From: Alphaproteobacteria bacterium
Lineage (GTDB): Bacteria; Pseudomonadota; Alphaproteobacteria; Reyranellales; Reyranellaceae
Direction of reading: 5' to 3'
Assembly (NCBI GenBank): GCA_016869975.1
Contig: VGCZ01000009.1
Location: 1-64,000, forward strand
DNA length: 64,000 bases
The notes under the pieces are model-generated. The model saw nothing but the letters and a program-made list of their open reading frames with translations, made no database searches and was not told where the DNA came from. The position numbers were made by a program, and so were the translations under genes. Position 1 is the stretch's first letter; each line of letters begins with the position of its first letter. Below are positions 24,023-32,957 of this stretch, piece after piece.

Positions 24023-25546
24023 GTGGCCAGCAACCGCGTCGCCATCCTGATCGCCGCCATGGGCGGCGAGGGCGGGGGTGTGCTCGCCGACTGGATCGTA
24101 CGCGCGGGGCAGAGCGCGGGTCTCGCCGTGCAGCTCACCTCGATCCCTGGCGTGGCGCAGCGTACCGGCGCCACGACCTACTACATCGAGATGGTGCCGC
24201 CCGACGGCACGCGGCGCAGCAACAGCGCGCCGGTACTGGCGCTCAACCCGGCGCTGGGCGAGGTCGACATCATGATGGCGACCGAGCTCCTGGAGGCGGC
24301 GCGCGCCGCCGCCAATGGCTTCATGTCGCCGGAGCGCACGGTGCTGATCGGCTCGACCCATCGCGTCTTCGCCACGTCGGAGAAGATCGAGATGGGCGAC
24401 GGCCGCTACGACGCGGCCAAGCTCCTGCGCGTGGTCAAGGACAACAGCCGCGAGCGCATCCTGTTCGACATGGAGCAGGCGGCGGAGGAGAGCGGCTCGG
24501 TGCTCAACGCCGTGCTGCTGGGCGCGCTGGCCGGCAGCGGTCGCACGCCGGTCACGGTATCGCACTACGAGGCGGCGATCCGCGAAGGCGGCAAGGCGGT
24601 CGACGCCAACCTCGCCGGCTTCGCCTTCGGCCAGGCGCATGCGCGCGGCGATCTCGAGGAGATGGCGCGCGAGGCCGCCAAACGCGCGGCGCGCAATGCC
24701 GGCGCCGAGGCGCCGCTGGCGCGCGCGCGCACGACCTTCGCCGGCGAGGCGCTCGATGTGATCGAGGAGGGCGTGCGCCGGCTCGTGCACTATCAGTCCC
24801 TCGCTTACGCCAGCCTTTACCTCGACCGCCTCGATCGCCTGCGCAAGGCCGGCGCCGATGACCGGCTGCTGCGCGAGAGCGCGCGCCACCTCGCGGTGCG
24901 CATGTCGTTCGAAGACGTGATTCGCGTGGCCCAGGCGAAGGTCTCGGCTGAGCGCTTCGCGCGCGTGCGCCGCGAAGCACGCGCCAAGGAGCACGAGCCC
25001 GTCTTGCTCACCGAGCATTTCAAGCCCGGCATCGAGGAGATCGCCGCGATCCTGCCGCCCGGCATGGGGCGCGCTTTCATCCGCTGGGGCGAGCGCACGG
25101 GCCGGCTCAACAAGACCTATTGGTCGATGCGCGTGAACACGACGTCGGTGTTCGGATTCCTGCGTCTATGGACCTTGTCCAAGCTGCGCTGGTGGCGGCC
25201 GCGCAGCCTGCGCTTCCAGGACGAGCAGGCGCAGATCGAGCGTTGGGTCGACGCGATCGTCCGCGCCGTCGCGATCTCGCCCGCGCTGGCGTTGGAGATC
25301 GGGGAATGCGCCCGGTTGATCAAGGGTTATGGCGACACGCATCGCCGCGGCTCCGCCAACTACGCCGCGATCGAGCGCGCGGTGATCGGGCCGGCGCTTT
25401 CAGGCGCGCTGCCGGCGACGCTGGCGGCCGACGCCGTGGCCTCCGCCCGGGTCGCCGCGCTGGCCGACCCCGAAGGCGCGTCGCTGTCGCGTACGCTCGC
25501 CGAGATCGGCGATCGAACGCCAGCGCTGGCGAAGGCCGCCGAGTGA
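24023..25546 (+). CDS. iorB: Indolepyruvate oxidoreductase beta subunit with C-terminal extension
   Basis: Gamma-domain subunit of the aryl-pyruvate oxidoreductase, 507 residues. The N-terminal 190 residues are the normal IorB fold (LIAAMGGEGGGVLADWIVRA, SIPGVAQRTGATTYYIE). The remaining 300 form a helical extension of the DUF6537 type, characteristic of the long IorB of proteobacteria. GTG 24023 is set by the AGGGGGGAG just before it; the track of sequence upstream to 23810 is out of family. It is 52 bases behind iorA and overlaps the thioesterase start as GTGA. Confidence 0.9.
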   Translation: MASNRVAILIAAMGGEGGGVLADWIVRAGQSAGLAVQLTSIPGVAQRTGATTYYIEMVPPDGTRRSNSAPVLALNPALGEVDIMMATELLEAARAAANGFMSPERTVLIGSTHRVFATSEKIEMGDGRYDAAKLLRVVKDNSRERILFDMEQAAEESGSVLNAVLLGALAGSGRTPVTVSHYEAAIREGGKAVDANLAGFAFGQAHARGDLEEMAREAAKRAARNAGAEAPLARARTTFAGEALDVIEEGVRRLVHYQSLAYASLYLDRLDRLRKAGADDRLLRESARHLAVRMSFEDVIRVAQAKVSAERFARVRREARAKEHEPVLLTEHFKPGIEEIAAILPPGMGRAFIRWGERTGRLNKTYWSMRVNTTSVFGFLRLWTLSKLRWWRPRSLRFQDEQAQIERWVDAIVRAVAISPALALEIGECARLIKGYGDTHRRGSANYAAIERAVIGPALSGALPATLAADAVASARVAALADPEGASLSRTLAEIGDRTPALAKAAE

Positions 25547-26031
25547 GCCCGCTACCGCCGCGCCACGACGATTTCGACGTCGTGCCGGGAGTCGATGGTA
25601 GCGGCCTCTCGGTGCGTCATCGCGTGACGGTGGAGTGGGGCGATTGCGACCCCGCTGGCATCATCTTCTACCCGACCTATTTCCGCTGGTGGGACCAGGG
25701 CAGCTGGCGCCTGTTCCGCGCCATCGGGCTCGATCGCCGCGCCATGCGCGAGGATCTCGGCGGCGTCGAGATCCCTATCCTCGAGGCCGCTGGCGCTTTC
25801 CAGTCGACGGTGGCGCCGGGCGACGCGCTGGTCGTCAGCAGCCGCGTCGAGCGCTGGGGCAACAGCTCTTTCCGCGTCGCCCATGCCGTGGCCCGCCTCG
25901 ACGGCTCGCCGGTCGCCAGCGGCCACGAGACGCGCTGCTGGACGACGGCGGTCGCGGGTCAGCCTGGCAAGCTGAAGGCGACGCGCATTCCCGAAGATAT
26001 TGTCGCCCGCTTCGACGGCAGCCGAGCCTAA
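25543..26031 (+). CDS. 4-hydroxybenzoyl-CoA-type acyl-CoA thioesterase
   Basis: Hotdog thioesterase of 162 residues. The signature VEWGDCDPAGIIFYPTYFRW near 30-49 holds the catalytic Asp of the 4-HBA-CoA thioesterase family. RVERWGNSSFRVAHAV follows. GTG 25543 overlaps the iorB stop (GTGA), so translation is coupled. It may release arylacetate from the arylacetyl-CoA made by IorAB, a role inferred from position. It converges with the hydratase gene with a four-base overlap. Confidence 0.9.
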   Translation: MSPLPPRHDDFDVVPGVDGSGLSVRHRVTVEWGDCDPAGIIFYPTYFRWWDQGSWRLFRAIGLDRRAMREDLGGVEIPILEAAGAFQSTVAPGDALVVSSRVERWGNSSFRVAHAVARLDGSPVASGHETRCWTTAVAGQPGKLKATRIPEDIVARFDGSRA

Positions 26032-26774
26032 GTCGGAAACGACACGCTCGTTGAGCCAAGGCCCGGAAACCGCGCCTCGACCTTGGCGCCGGGCTGCACG
26101 AATTGCAGGCCAACCCAGGAGCCTGTGGTGACGATCTGGCCGGCGCGGATGCCGCCGCGGCGCGCGACGACGTGCCGGGCGAGCCATTGCACGAGCCGCA
26201 GCGGCGAGCCGCCGGTCAAGCCACCGATCTTGTCGACCAGCGGCGCGCCGTCGACGAGCAACGTGACCGGTTGCTTCGCGTAGTCGTGTGTGCGCCAGTT
26301 GGCGAAGGACGGACCGACGACCAGCGCCTTGTTCATGCCGTTGTCGCTGAGCGCCCAGAGCGGATCGAGCGACTTGTAGTTCGCCAGCCGCGTGTCGACG
26401 ACCTCCATCACAACATGCGCCGAGCCGATGGCGTCGAGCACGGCGGCGTCCGACGGCGCGCTGGTGATGTCGCGCGCGAAGCGAAAGGCGACCTCGGCCT
26501 CGACGCCCAGCATGGCCATGCTGGCGGCCGGGAAAGACGCCGGACCGTCGATCACGTTGCCCTTCAGCAGCGGCGCGCAATTGGGCGTCGCCTCCGGTGT
26601 CTTGGCGCCGGTCTTCCAGCCATCGACCGGCCGGTAGCCGTTGGCGACGATGTCCTGGATGGCGTAGGCGTCGTCCTCGCTCGAGGGCGCCGGGCCGGAC
26701 GGCGTGACCTGCGTATGCGTGAAGCGCGCACGCAGCAGCGCGACGGCGGCGGCGTGGATCTCGGTCGGGGTCAT
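26028..26774 (-). CDS. 2-keto-4-pentenoate hydratase/FAH-family protein (MhpD-like)
   Basis: Mg-dependent hydratase or decarboxylase of 248 residues. GYRPVDGWKTGAKTPEA and MAMLGVEAEVAFRFARDI near 99-116 (metal-site Glu pair) are typical of the MhpD/XylJ branch, with SNTGSW-like TTGSWVGLQF near the C-terminus. It would hydrate 2-oxopent-4-enoate-type products of aromatic ring cleavage, but no ring-cleaving dioxygenase of the meta type is beside it. It is the last gene of a minus-strand set with cupin, amidase and CoA transferase. Confidence 0.9.
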   Translation of the reverse strand: MTPTEIHAAAVALLRARFTHTQVTPSGPAPSSEDDAYAIQDIVANGYRPVDGWKTGAKTPEATPNCAPLLKGNVIDGPASFPAASMAMLGVEAEVAFRFARDITSAPSDAAVLDAIGSAHVVMEVVDTRLANYKSLDPLWALSDNGMNKALVVGPSFANWRTHDYAKQPVTLLVDGAPLVDKIGGLTGGSPLRLVQWLARHVVARRGGIRAGQIVTTGSWVGLQFVQPGAKVEARFPGLGSTSVSFPT

Positions 26775-26784
26775 GGCGGTCTCC

Positions 26785-27237
26785 CTAGCGCCCGAGGCGG
26801 CCGCTGACCATGTCGTCGATGGTCACGACGCTCAGCATCGCGCGATCCTTGTCGAGCACCTCGAAGACACGGCCATCTGGCGTATGCATGCTGAAGAACA
26901 GCAGCGATCCCGATGGCCCAGCGTATTCCATGTGGAGGTCGCCGGCGGGGCTGTGGGCATAGTGCCCGGCCGGGCGGATGCGGTGATGCTCGCCCGCGTC
27001 GGTGATGTCGAGGACGTGATGCTCGCCTTCGAGCACCAGGGTCGTGGTGTCGCCGACATGGCGATGGAAGTGGCAATAGGCGCCGGCTTTCCAGCGGCCG
27101 AGGAAATCGATGCGGCCCTCGGCCGGCCGCGCGCCCAGCACCGCGAGGCCATAGTCGATGGGATAGTCGAAGCGCGGACTGCCGCGAAACCACATCCAGT
27201 CGAGCTTGGCGAAGTCGGCGGCGGGCAGGATCGACAT
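26785..27237 (-). CDS. Cupin-domain protein (small dioxygenase-like)
   Basis: Single-cupin protein of 150 residues. GAYCHFHRHVGDTTTLVLEG near 49-68 gives the His-His-Glu metal site of motif 1, and AHSPAGDLHMEYAG near 92-105 the motif 2 His. It resembles 2,4'-dihydroxyacetophenone dioxygenase and anti-sigma-type cupins. I chose ATG 27237 (AGGAG nine bases upstream) over the in-frame GTG at 27246. It lies between the hydratase and the amidase, so a catabolic oxygenase or isomerase role is plausible. Confidence 0.87.
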   Translation of the reverse strand: MSILPAADFAKLDWMWFRGSPRFDYPIDYGLAVLGARPAEGRIDFLGRWKAGAYCHFHRHVGDTTTLVLEGEHHVLDITDAGEHHRIRPAGHYAHSPAGDLHMEYAGPSGSLLFFSMHTPDGRVFEVLDKDRAMLSVVTIDDMVSGRLGR

Positions 27238-27259
27238 GGGCTTCACTCCTCGTAGCGGC

Positions 27260-28693
27260 TTACGCCGCGATCGGCGCCGGCCGCTTGTCCTTCCACGGCT
27301 TGGCCTGCTCGAGCTGCGCCGCCAGCCGGAACAGGCGGGCCTCGTCGCCGAACGGGGCGACGAACTGGATGCCGATCGGCAGGCCCGAGGCGCTCCAGTG
27401 CAGCGGCACGCTCATCGCTGGATTGCCCGCGGCGTTGAACAGCGAGGTGAAGGCGATCGAGCGGTTGACCGCGGTGAGATAGGCGTCGGTGTCCTTGGTC
27501 GAGAGCGACAGCACCCCCAAGGGCCAGGGCGGCGAGCACATGGTCGGCGTCAGCAGGATGTCGTGAAGCTGGAAGAAGCGCGCGACGATGCGGCCGACGC
27601 GGTGGATGGTGGTGATCGCGCCGGCGTAGTCGGCGGCGCTGTATTTCAGTCCAAGCTCGGCCATGGACCAGGTCAGCGGTTCGGCGTCGGTCGCCTCGAG
27701 AGTCTTGCCCAGCGCCTTGGCGCGCGCGGCGAGCGAGGCGTAGACGTTGGCCGCGACCAGAATGCGCGTGGCGTCGCGGAACTGCTGCACATCGAACTCG
27801 GGTCGCGCGATGGTCACGCGATGGCCCAACGACTCGCAGAGCTTGGCGGCGTCCTCGGTGCCCTTGCGGCATTCGGGATCGACCGGCTCGCCGTTCCAGG
27901 GATCGATGCAGAGCGCGATGCGCAGCTTGCCGGGGTCGCGGCCGACCTCGTCGAGGAACTTGCCCGCGGGCGCCGGCGCGAAATACGGATCGCCGATATC
28001 GGGGCCGTGAGATGCGTCGAGCAGGGCGGCGCTGTCGCGCACGCTGATACTGACGCAGTGACCGACGCTCTGGCCGCCCCAGCCTTCGCCGACATCCGGC
28101 CCGCTGGGATTGCGCGCGCGGGTCGGCTTCAGACCGAACAGACCGCAGGCCGAGGCGGGGATGCGGATCGAGCCGCCGCCATCGGTGGCGTGCGCCATCG
28201 GCAGGATGCGCGCGGCGACGGCGGCTGCGGCGCCGCCCGACGAGCCGCCGGCGCTGTGGCCGAGATTCCAGGGATTGTGGCAGGGGCCCCACATCGCCGG
28301 CTCGGTCGACGGCGCCAGCCCCATCTCGGGCGAGGCCGACTTGCCGAAGGTGATTAGTCCGGCGGCGCGGTAGCGCGCGACGATGGTGGCGTCATGCGGC
28401 GCCACGAAATCGGCGAACAGCTTGCCCGAGCCGCTGGTGCGCGTGCCCTTGTACGAAGCGCCGAGATCCTTGAGCAGGAATGGCGCGCCCGACAGCGGGC
28501 CGGACGGCAGCTTTGCCTTTGCCACCGTGCGCGCGAGGTCGTAGAGCGGGATGGTGATCGCGTTGAGCGCGCCGTTGCGCTTCTCGGCGCGCCCGATGGC
28601 CTCCTCGAGCACCTCCGACGCCGTGACCTCGCGCCTGGCGATCAGCGTGCTCAGCGCCATCGCGTCCAGCTTCTCGTACTCCGCGATCGCCAT
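27260..28693 (-). CDS. Amidase-signature family hydrolase
   Basis: Amidase of 477 residues with the Ser-cisSer-Lys triad: Lys75 in FLLKDLG, Ser151 in AGGSSGGAAAAVA and Ser175 in TDGGGSIRIPAS. The order and length fit the GatA/AS family. It hydrolyses an amide or carbamoyl group in the cytosol. It is followed closely by the cupin gene and preceded 13 bases upstream by the CoA transferase, so the set probably releases, activates and degrades an imported amide. Confidence 0.94.
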   Translation of the reverse strand: MAIAEYEKLDAMALSTLIARREVTASEVLEEAIGRAEKRNGALNAITIPLYDLARTVAKAKLPSGPLSGAPFLLKDLGASYKGTRTSGSGKLFADFVAPHDATIVARYRAAGLITFGKSASPEMGLAPSTEPAMWGPCHNPWNLGHSAGGSSGGAAAAVAARILPMAHATDGGGSIRIPASACGLFGLKPTRARNPSGPDVGEGWGGQSVGHCVSISVRDSAALLDASHGPDIGDPYFAPAPAGKFLDEVGRDPGKLRIALCIDPWNGEPVDPECRKGTEDAAKLCESLGHRVTIARPEFDVQQFRDATRILVAANVYASLAARAKALGKTLEATDAEPLTWSMAELGLKYSAADYAGAITTIHRVGRIVARFFQLHDILLTPTMCSPPWPLGVLSLSTKDTDAYLTAVNRSIAFTSLFNAAGNPAMSVPLHWSASGLPIGIQFVAPFGDEARLFRLAAQLEQAKPWKDKRPAPIAA

Positions 28694-28706
28694 CGTTCGG
28701 TCTCCT

Positions 28707-29903
28707 TCAGCCCTTCTTCTCCGTCAGCGCCACGCCCTCGCTCAGCAGCGTGGCGATGTCGGCGTCGTTGTAGCCGGCTTCCTTCAGCACCGCCTTGGTG
28801 TCGACGCCGAAGCGCTTGGGCTTGCTGCGCACGCCGGGCGGCGTGCGCGACAGCTTGATCGGATTGCCGACGTTGCGGTAGCCGTCCTTCTCCCAGATCA
28901 TGCCGCGATGCTTGGTGTGCGGGTGTTCGAGCACATCGGGCACCTCCAGCACGGCACCCGACGGCACGCCGGCCAGCATCAGCTCCTCGGCGAAGGACTC
29001 GCCGTCGCGGTCCTTGGTCAGCGCCGCGAGCTCGGCCTCCATCGCCGCCTTGTTGGCCAGGCGATCCTTGTTGGTCTTGAAGCGCGGATCGTCGGCCATC
29101 TCCGGCTTGCCCAGCATCTGCGTCAGCTTGCGGAACTGCTGGTCGTTGCCGGCGCCGATGACGATGTTGCGGCCCTTGGTCGGGAAGTTCGCGTAGGGCG
29201 CGAGATTGCCGTGGCTGTTGCCGAACAGCTTGGGCTTCACGCCGCCCATCAGATAGTTGGGCGCGTGCGGCTGATGCAGCGCCACGGCGCTGTCGTAAAG
29301 CGTCGCGTCGACGAACTGGCCCTTGCCCGAGCGCGAGCGCTCGAACAGCGCCATCAGGATGCCCATGCAGGCGTTCATGCCGGTCGACAGGTCGACGACG
29401 GGCACGCCGATGCGCACCGGCCCGCTGTCGGGCGCGCCGTTGACCGATACCAACCCGGCCCAGGCCTGCACCATGGCGTCGTAGCCAGGATAGGCGCCCA
29501 TCGGCCCGTCGCTGCCAAAGCCGGTGACGCGCGCATGCACCAACCGGGGATACTTCTTTGACAAGACCTCGTCGTAGCCGACGCCCCATTTCTCCAAGGT
29601 GCCGGCCTTGAAGTTCTCGATCAGCACGTCGGCGCCCTCGAGCAGCTTCAGCAGCACGTCGCGGCCTTTGGGCTTGGCGAGGTCGAGCGCGACGTTGCGC
29701 TTGTTGCGATTGATGCCGGCGTAATAGGCGGAAATGCCCTCGTCGTCGAAAGGCGGGCCCCACAGCCTGGTCTCGTCGCCCTGCGGCGGCTCGATCTTAA
29801 TCACCTCGGCGCCGTGATCGGCCAGCATCTGCGCGCAATAGGGCCCGCCCAGCACGCGCGACAGATCGATCACCTTCAGCCCGGCCAACGCGCCGCCACT
29901 CAT
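28707..29903 (-). CDS. Class III (CaiB/BaiF) CoA transferase
   Basis: Family III CoA transferase of 398 residues, the usual length. LAGLKVIDLSRVLGGPYCAQ opens the fold, IKIEPPQGDETRLWGPPF and GRDVLLKLLEGADVLIENF follow, then VVDLSTGMNACMGILMALFE with the family Asp. It moves CoA between a donor acyl-CoA and a free carboxylate. It begins the catabolic part of the minus-strand cluster, 40 bases behind the last ABC importer gene, so the substrate may be what that importer brings in. Confidence 0.94.
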   Translation of the reverse strand: MSGGALAGLKVIDLSRVLGGPYCAQMLADHGAEVIKIEPPQGDETRLWGPPFDDEGISAYYAGINRNKRNVALDLAKPKGRDVLLKLLEGADVLIENFKAGTLEKWGVGYDEVLSKKYPRLVHARVTGFGSDGPMGAYPGYDAMVQAWAGLVSVNGAPDSGPVRIGVPVVDLSTGMNACMGILMALFERSRSGKGQFVDATLYDSAVALHQPHAPNYLMGGVKPKLFGNSHGNLAPYANFPTKGRNIVIGAGNDQQFRKLTQMLGKPEMADDPRFKTNKDRLANKAAMEAELAALTKDRDGESFAEELMLAGVPSGAVLEVPDVLEHPHTKHRGMIWEKDGYRNVGNPIKLSRTPPGVRSKPKRFGVDTKAVLKEAGYNDADIATLLSEGVALTEKKG

Positions 29904-29942
29904 TCGTCGTCCCTCCCCGATCGCGGAGGCGACCTTATACTG

Positions 29943-30917
29943 TCAGGCGGCGGCGGGCGCGACTGCTATGCAGCGCGCGACATGCGCCGGCCCGACACCC
30001 ACCATCGGCGGCACGGCGCCCTCGCAGGCCGGGGTGGCGAGCCTGCAGCGCGGCGCGAAGGAGCAGCCGGTGGGCGCGGTGGCGAGGCTGGGCGGCGCGC
30101 CGGCGATCGCCTCCAGCCGCGTGCCGCGCATCGCACCGTGCACCGTCGAGGCGAGCAGGCCGCGCGTGTAGGGATGGCTCGGCGACTTGATGACATCGGC
30201 GACACCGCCGCTCTCGACGATGCGGCCGCCATACATGACCGCGATACGATCGGAGACCTCGACCGCCACGCCCATGTCGTGGGTGACGAAGATCATCGCC
30301 ATGCCCATCTCGCGCTGCAGTTCGCGCAGCAGCAGCAGGATCTGGATCTGCACCGTGGCGTCGAGCGCCGTGGTCGGCTCGTCGGCCAGCAGCACCTTGG
30401 GCCGGCAGGCCAGCGCCAGCGCGATCATCGCGCGCTGGCGCATGCCGCCGGACATCTCGTGCGGATAGGCGTCGAGGCGGCGCGCCGGCGAGGGGATGCG
30501 CACGCGCTCGAACATGTCGAGCGCGCGTTGGCGCGCCGTGGCGCGGTCGCAGCCCTCGTGGCGGATCACCGACTCCGCGATCTGGTGGCCCAAGGTGTAG
30601 ACCGGGTCGAGCGCCAACGCCGGCTCCTGGAAGATCATCGACACCGTCTTGCCGCGATAGTCGGCGAGCGTGTCGGCGTTCATCGCCAGCACGTCCTGGC
30701 CGTCGACGGCGATCGATCCTGCGACCGTCGTACGTCGGGGCGGCAGCAGGCGCAGCATCGCCTTCAAGGTCACGCTCTTGCCGGAGCCCGACTCGCCCAG
30801 GATGCCCAGGCTCTCGCCCGGTGACAACGCGATGTCGACGCCATTGAGCGCGTGCACCGTGCGCTGGCCCGAGAACTTCACGCGCAGGTCGCGGATATCG
30901 ACGAGGGGTGAGTTCAT
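29943..30917 (-). CDS. Peptide/nickel-type ABC importer ATPase (OppD/DppD-like)
   Basis: Nucleotide-binding subunit of 324 residues. Walker A GESGSGKS near 43-50, signature MSGGMRQR, Walker B VLLADEPT and the switch His in VTHDMG are intact. The Cys-rich C-terminus ([15 protein letters not shown]) is the oligopeptide-type extension that can hold an iron-sulfur site. I took ATG 30917, where similarity starts; the in-frame ATG at 31007 lies in the oppF coding end. A palindrome at 30930-30952 covers the region ahead of its start. Confidence 0.93.
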   Translation of the reverse strand: MNSPLVDIRDLRVKFSGQRTVHALNGVDIALSPGESLGILGESGSGKSVTLKAMLRLLPPRRTTVAGSIAVDGQDVLAMNADTLADYRGKTVSMIFQEPALALDPVYTLGHQIAESVIRHEGCDRATARQRALDMFERVRIPSPARRLDAYPHEMSGGMRQRAMIALALACRPKVLLADEPTTALDATVQIQILLLLRELQREMGMAMIFVTHDMGVAVEVSDRIAVMYGGRIVESGGVADVIKSPSHPYTRGLLASTVHGAMRGTRLEAIAGAPPSLATAPTGCSFAPRCRLATPACEGAVPPMVGVGPAHVARCIAVAPAAA

Positions 30918-30929
30918 GGCATCGCCTCT

Positions 30930-30952
30930 ACCTTCCCCCTCCGGGGGAAGGT
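30930..30952. repeat. Palindrome ACCTTCCCCC/GGGGGAAGGT between the two ABC ATPase genes
   Basis: Ten-base arms with a three-base centre form a very stable hairpin 13 bases before the OppD-like start. A shortened relative, CTTCCCCC/GGGGGGAG, surrounds the iorB ribosome-binding site at 24000. In both places the purine arm or its neighbour could act as or mask the Shine-Dalgarno. Confidence 0.6.
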
Positions 30953-30966
30953 AAGTGTGAAGAGAG

Positions 30967-32022
30967 TCATGTCCCGCTCCCCGCGCGGGAGTGGCCGGAA
31001 CTGGCATCGGCCATGTGGCAGGCGACGGCGTGCTGCGCGGTCTCGGGTTGGCGCAGCAGGTCGGGGACGCGCGTTGAGCACACCACCTCGGCGAACGGAC
31101 AGCGTGTGTGGAAGCGGCAGCCGGAAGGCGGGTCGATCGGGTTCGGCGGATCGCCGGCGAGCGGCGCTTCCATCGTGCGCTTTGCCGGATCCATGCTGGG
31201 CATCGCCGACAGCAGCGCGCGCGTGTAGGGGTGGCGCGCGCCGCCGTAGATGATCTCGACCGGGCCGATCTCGGCGACGCGGCCGAGATACATCACCATC
31301 ACCCGGTCGCTCATGTACTGCACGACGTTGAGATCGTGCGAGATGAACATGTAGGTCAGGTCGAACTGCGCCTTCAGATCGACCAGCAGGTTCAGCACCT
31401 GCGCCTCGACCGATTTGTCGAGCGCCGAGACCGCCTCGTCGAGCAGCAGCAGCTTGGGCTGCAACGCCAGCGCGCGGGCGATATTGACGCGCTGGCGCTG
31501 GCCGCCGGAGAGCTCGTGCGGATAGCGCCGGCCGAACGACATCGGATCGAGACCGACCTTCTCCAGCAGGTCGTGGGCGCGGGCCAGCGCCTCGCGCTCG
31601 GGCGTGCCGTATACCTTGGGTCCGAAGGCGATCGAGTCCTGGATCGTGAGCCTGGGGTTGAGCGAAGCGAAGGAATCCTGGAACACCATCTGCACGCCGC
31701 GCCGCAGTTCGCGCAAGGTCAGGTTCAAGCCGATGGTGCGACCCTCGACGCGCAGATCGCCGGCGTCGGGCTGGATGAGGTGCATCACCAGCCGCGCCGT
31801 CGTCGACTTGCCGCATCCCGATTCGCCGACGACGCCCAGGGTCTCGCCCTTGGCGATGTCGAAGTCGACGCCGTCGACCGCCTGCACCGTGCCGACCTTG
31901 CGGCCCAGGATGCCGCCGGTGATGGGGAAATGCTTGACCAGACCGCGGACCGACAGCAGCGGCGGCGTGGTCTGGGCCGAGGACTCCGGGGCGGCGACCG
32001 CCGCGGCGCTAGGTGCGGACAT
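30967..32022 (-). CDS. Peptide/nickel-type ABC importer ATPase (OppF/DppF-like)
   Basis: Second ATPase of the importer, 351 residues. Walker A GESGCGKST near 69-77, signature LSGGQRQR, Walker B LLLLDEAVSALD (DEA in place of the usual DEP) and FISHDLNVV are intact. The C-terminal CRFHTRCPFAEVVC gives the Cys set shared with OppD. Its start overlaps the stop of the DppC-like permease by 14 bases, showing coupling. It pairs with the OppD-like subunit. Confidence 0.93.
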   Translation of the reverse strand: MSAPSAAAVAAPESSAQTTPPLLSVRGLVKHFPITGGILGRKVGTVQAVDGVDFDIAKGETLGVVGESGCGKSTTARLVMHLIQPDAGDLRVEGRTIGLNLTLRELRRGVQMVFQDSFASLNPRLTIQDSIAFGPKVYGTPEREALARAHDLLEKVGLDPMSFGRRYPHELSGGQRQRVNIARALALQPKLLLLDEAVSALDKSVEAQVLNLLVDLKAQFDLTYMFISHDLNVVQYMSDRVMVMYLGRVAEIGPVEIIYGGARHPYTRALLSAMPSMDPAKRTMEAPLAGDPPNPIDPPSGCRFHTRCPFAEVVCSTRVPDLLRQPETAQHAVACHMADASSGHSRAGSGT

Positions 32023-32953
32023 CCATCGCGCTCCGCAGTCCGTCGCTCAGCAGGTTGAAGCAGATCGACACCATGAAGATCATCGCGCCGGGCAGCGCCG
32101 CGACCAGCGGCTGCTGATAGATCGCCGTGCGCAGCGTGTTGAGCATCAGGCCCCATTCCGGCTCGGGCGGCTTGGTGCCCAGGCCGAGGAAGGACAGGCC
32201 CGAGGCCAGGATCATGCTGACGCTGATCAAGCTGGTGGCGAAGACGAAGATCGGCCCCAGCACGTTGTTCAGCACGTGCACGCGGATGATGGTGAAAGCG
32301 CCGGCGCCCGAGGCGCGTGCGGCGTCGACGAAGTCCAGTGAACGCACCTGCGTCGTGACGCTTTCGGCGACGCGCGCGATCGGCGGGATGAAGACGATGG
32401 TCAGCGAGACGATCGAATTCAGGATGCCGGCACCCAGCGCGCCGGAGATGGCGATCGCCAGCAGCACCGAGGGGAAGGCGTAGAACACGTCGATCGTGCG
32501 CATGATCATCGTGTTGACGGTGCCGCCGCGATATCCCGCGACGATGCCCAGCAGCGAGCCGATGACGAAGGCGTTGAGCACCGGCAGCAGGCCGATGAAC
32601 AACGACAGGCGCCCGCCGTGGATCAGCCGGGCGAGCATGTCGCGGCCCTGCTCGTCGCCGCCTAGCCAGTAGATATGTGGGCCCCACGGCGTCGACACGG
32701 CGGCGCAGTCGAGCGTCCCGTCCAGCCAGCAGATGCCGCGCAGGCGCCGGGCGATGGCGCCGCGATAGGGATCGGCCAGCCCGAGCCACGGCGCGAGGAT
32801 CGCGGCGGCGATCAGCAGCAGGATGATGCCGAGGCAGGTCATCGCGACCTTGTCGCGCGCCAGTTTGCGAATGACGCCCGACCAATAGCCTTGTGTGTTG
32901 CCGGCGAGGGCGGCGGCCTGGGTCGCCACGTCGGCGGCGCTGACGTTGCTCAT
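32009..32953 (-). CDS. Peptide/nickel-type ABC importer permease (DppC-like)
   Basis: Inner-membrane permease of 314 residues with six hydrophobic segments. The N-terminal OppC-type stretch and the first helix (about 36-58) are followed by a periplasmic loop with Cys residues, then the core with ARASGAGAFTIIRVHVL, the EAA-type coupling loop that contacts the ATPases. It lies four bases after the DppB-like gene. Complementary membrane subunit of the same importer. Confidence 0.93.
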   Translation of the reverse strand: MSNVSAADVATQAAALAGNTQGYWSGVIRKLARDKVAMTCLGIILLLIAAAILAPWLGLADPYRGAIARRLRGICWLDGTLDCAAVSTPWGPHIYWLGGDEQGRDMLARLIHGGRLSLFIGLLPVLNAFVIGSLLGIVAGYRGGTVNTMIMRTIDVFYAFPSVLLAIAISGALGAGILNSIVSLTIVFIPPIARVAESVTTQVRSLDFVDAARASGAGAFTIIRVHVLNNVLGPIFVFATSLISVSMILASGLSFLGLGTKPPEPEWGLMLNTLRTAIYQQPLVAALPGAMIFMVSICFNLLSDGLRSAMDVRT

Positions 32954-32957
32954 GCCG

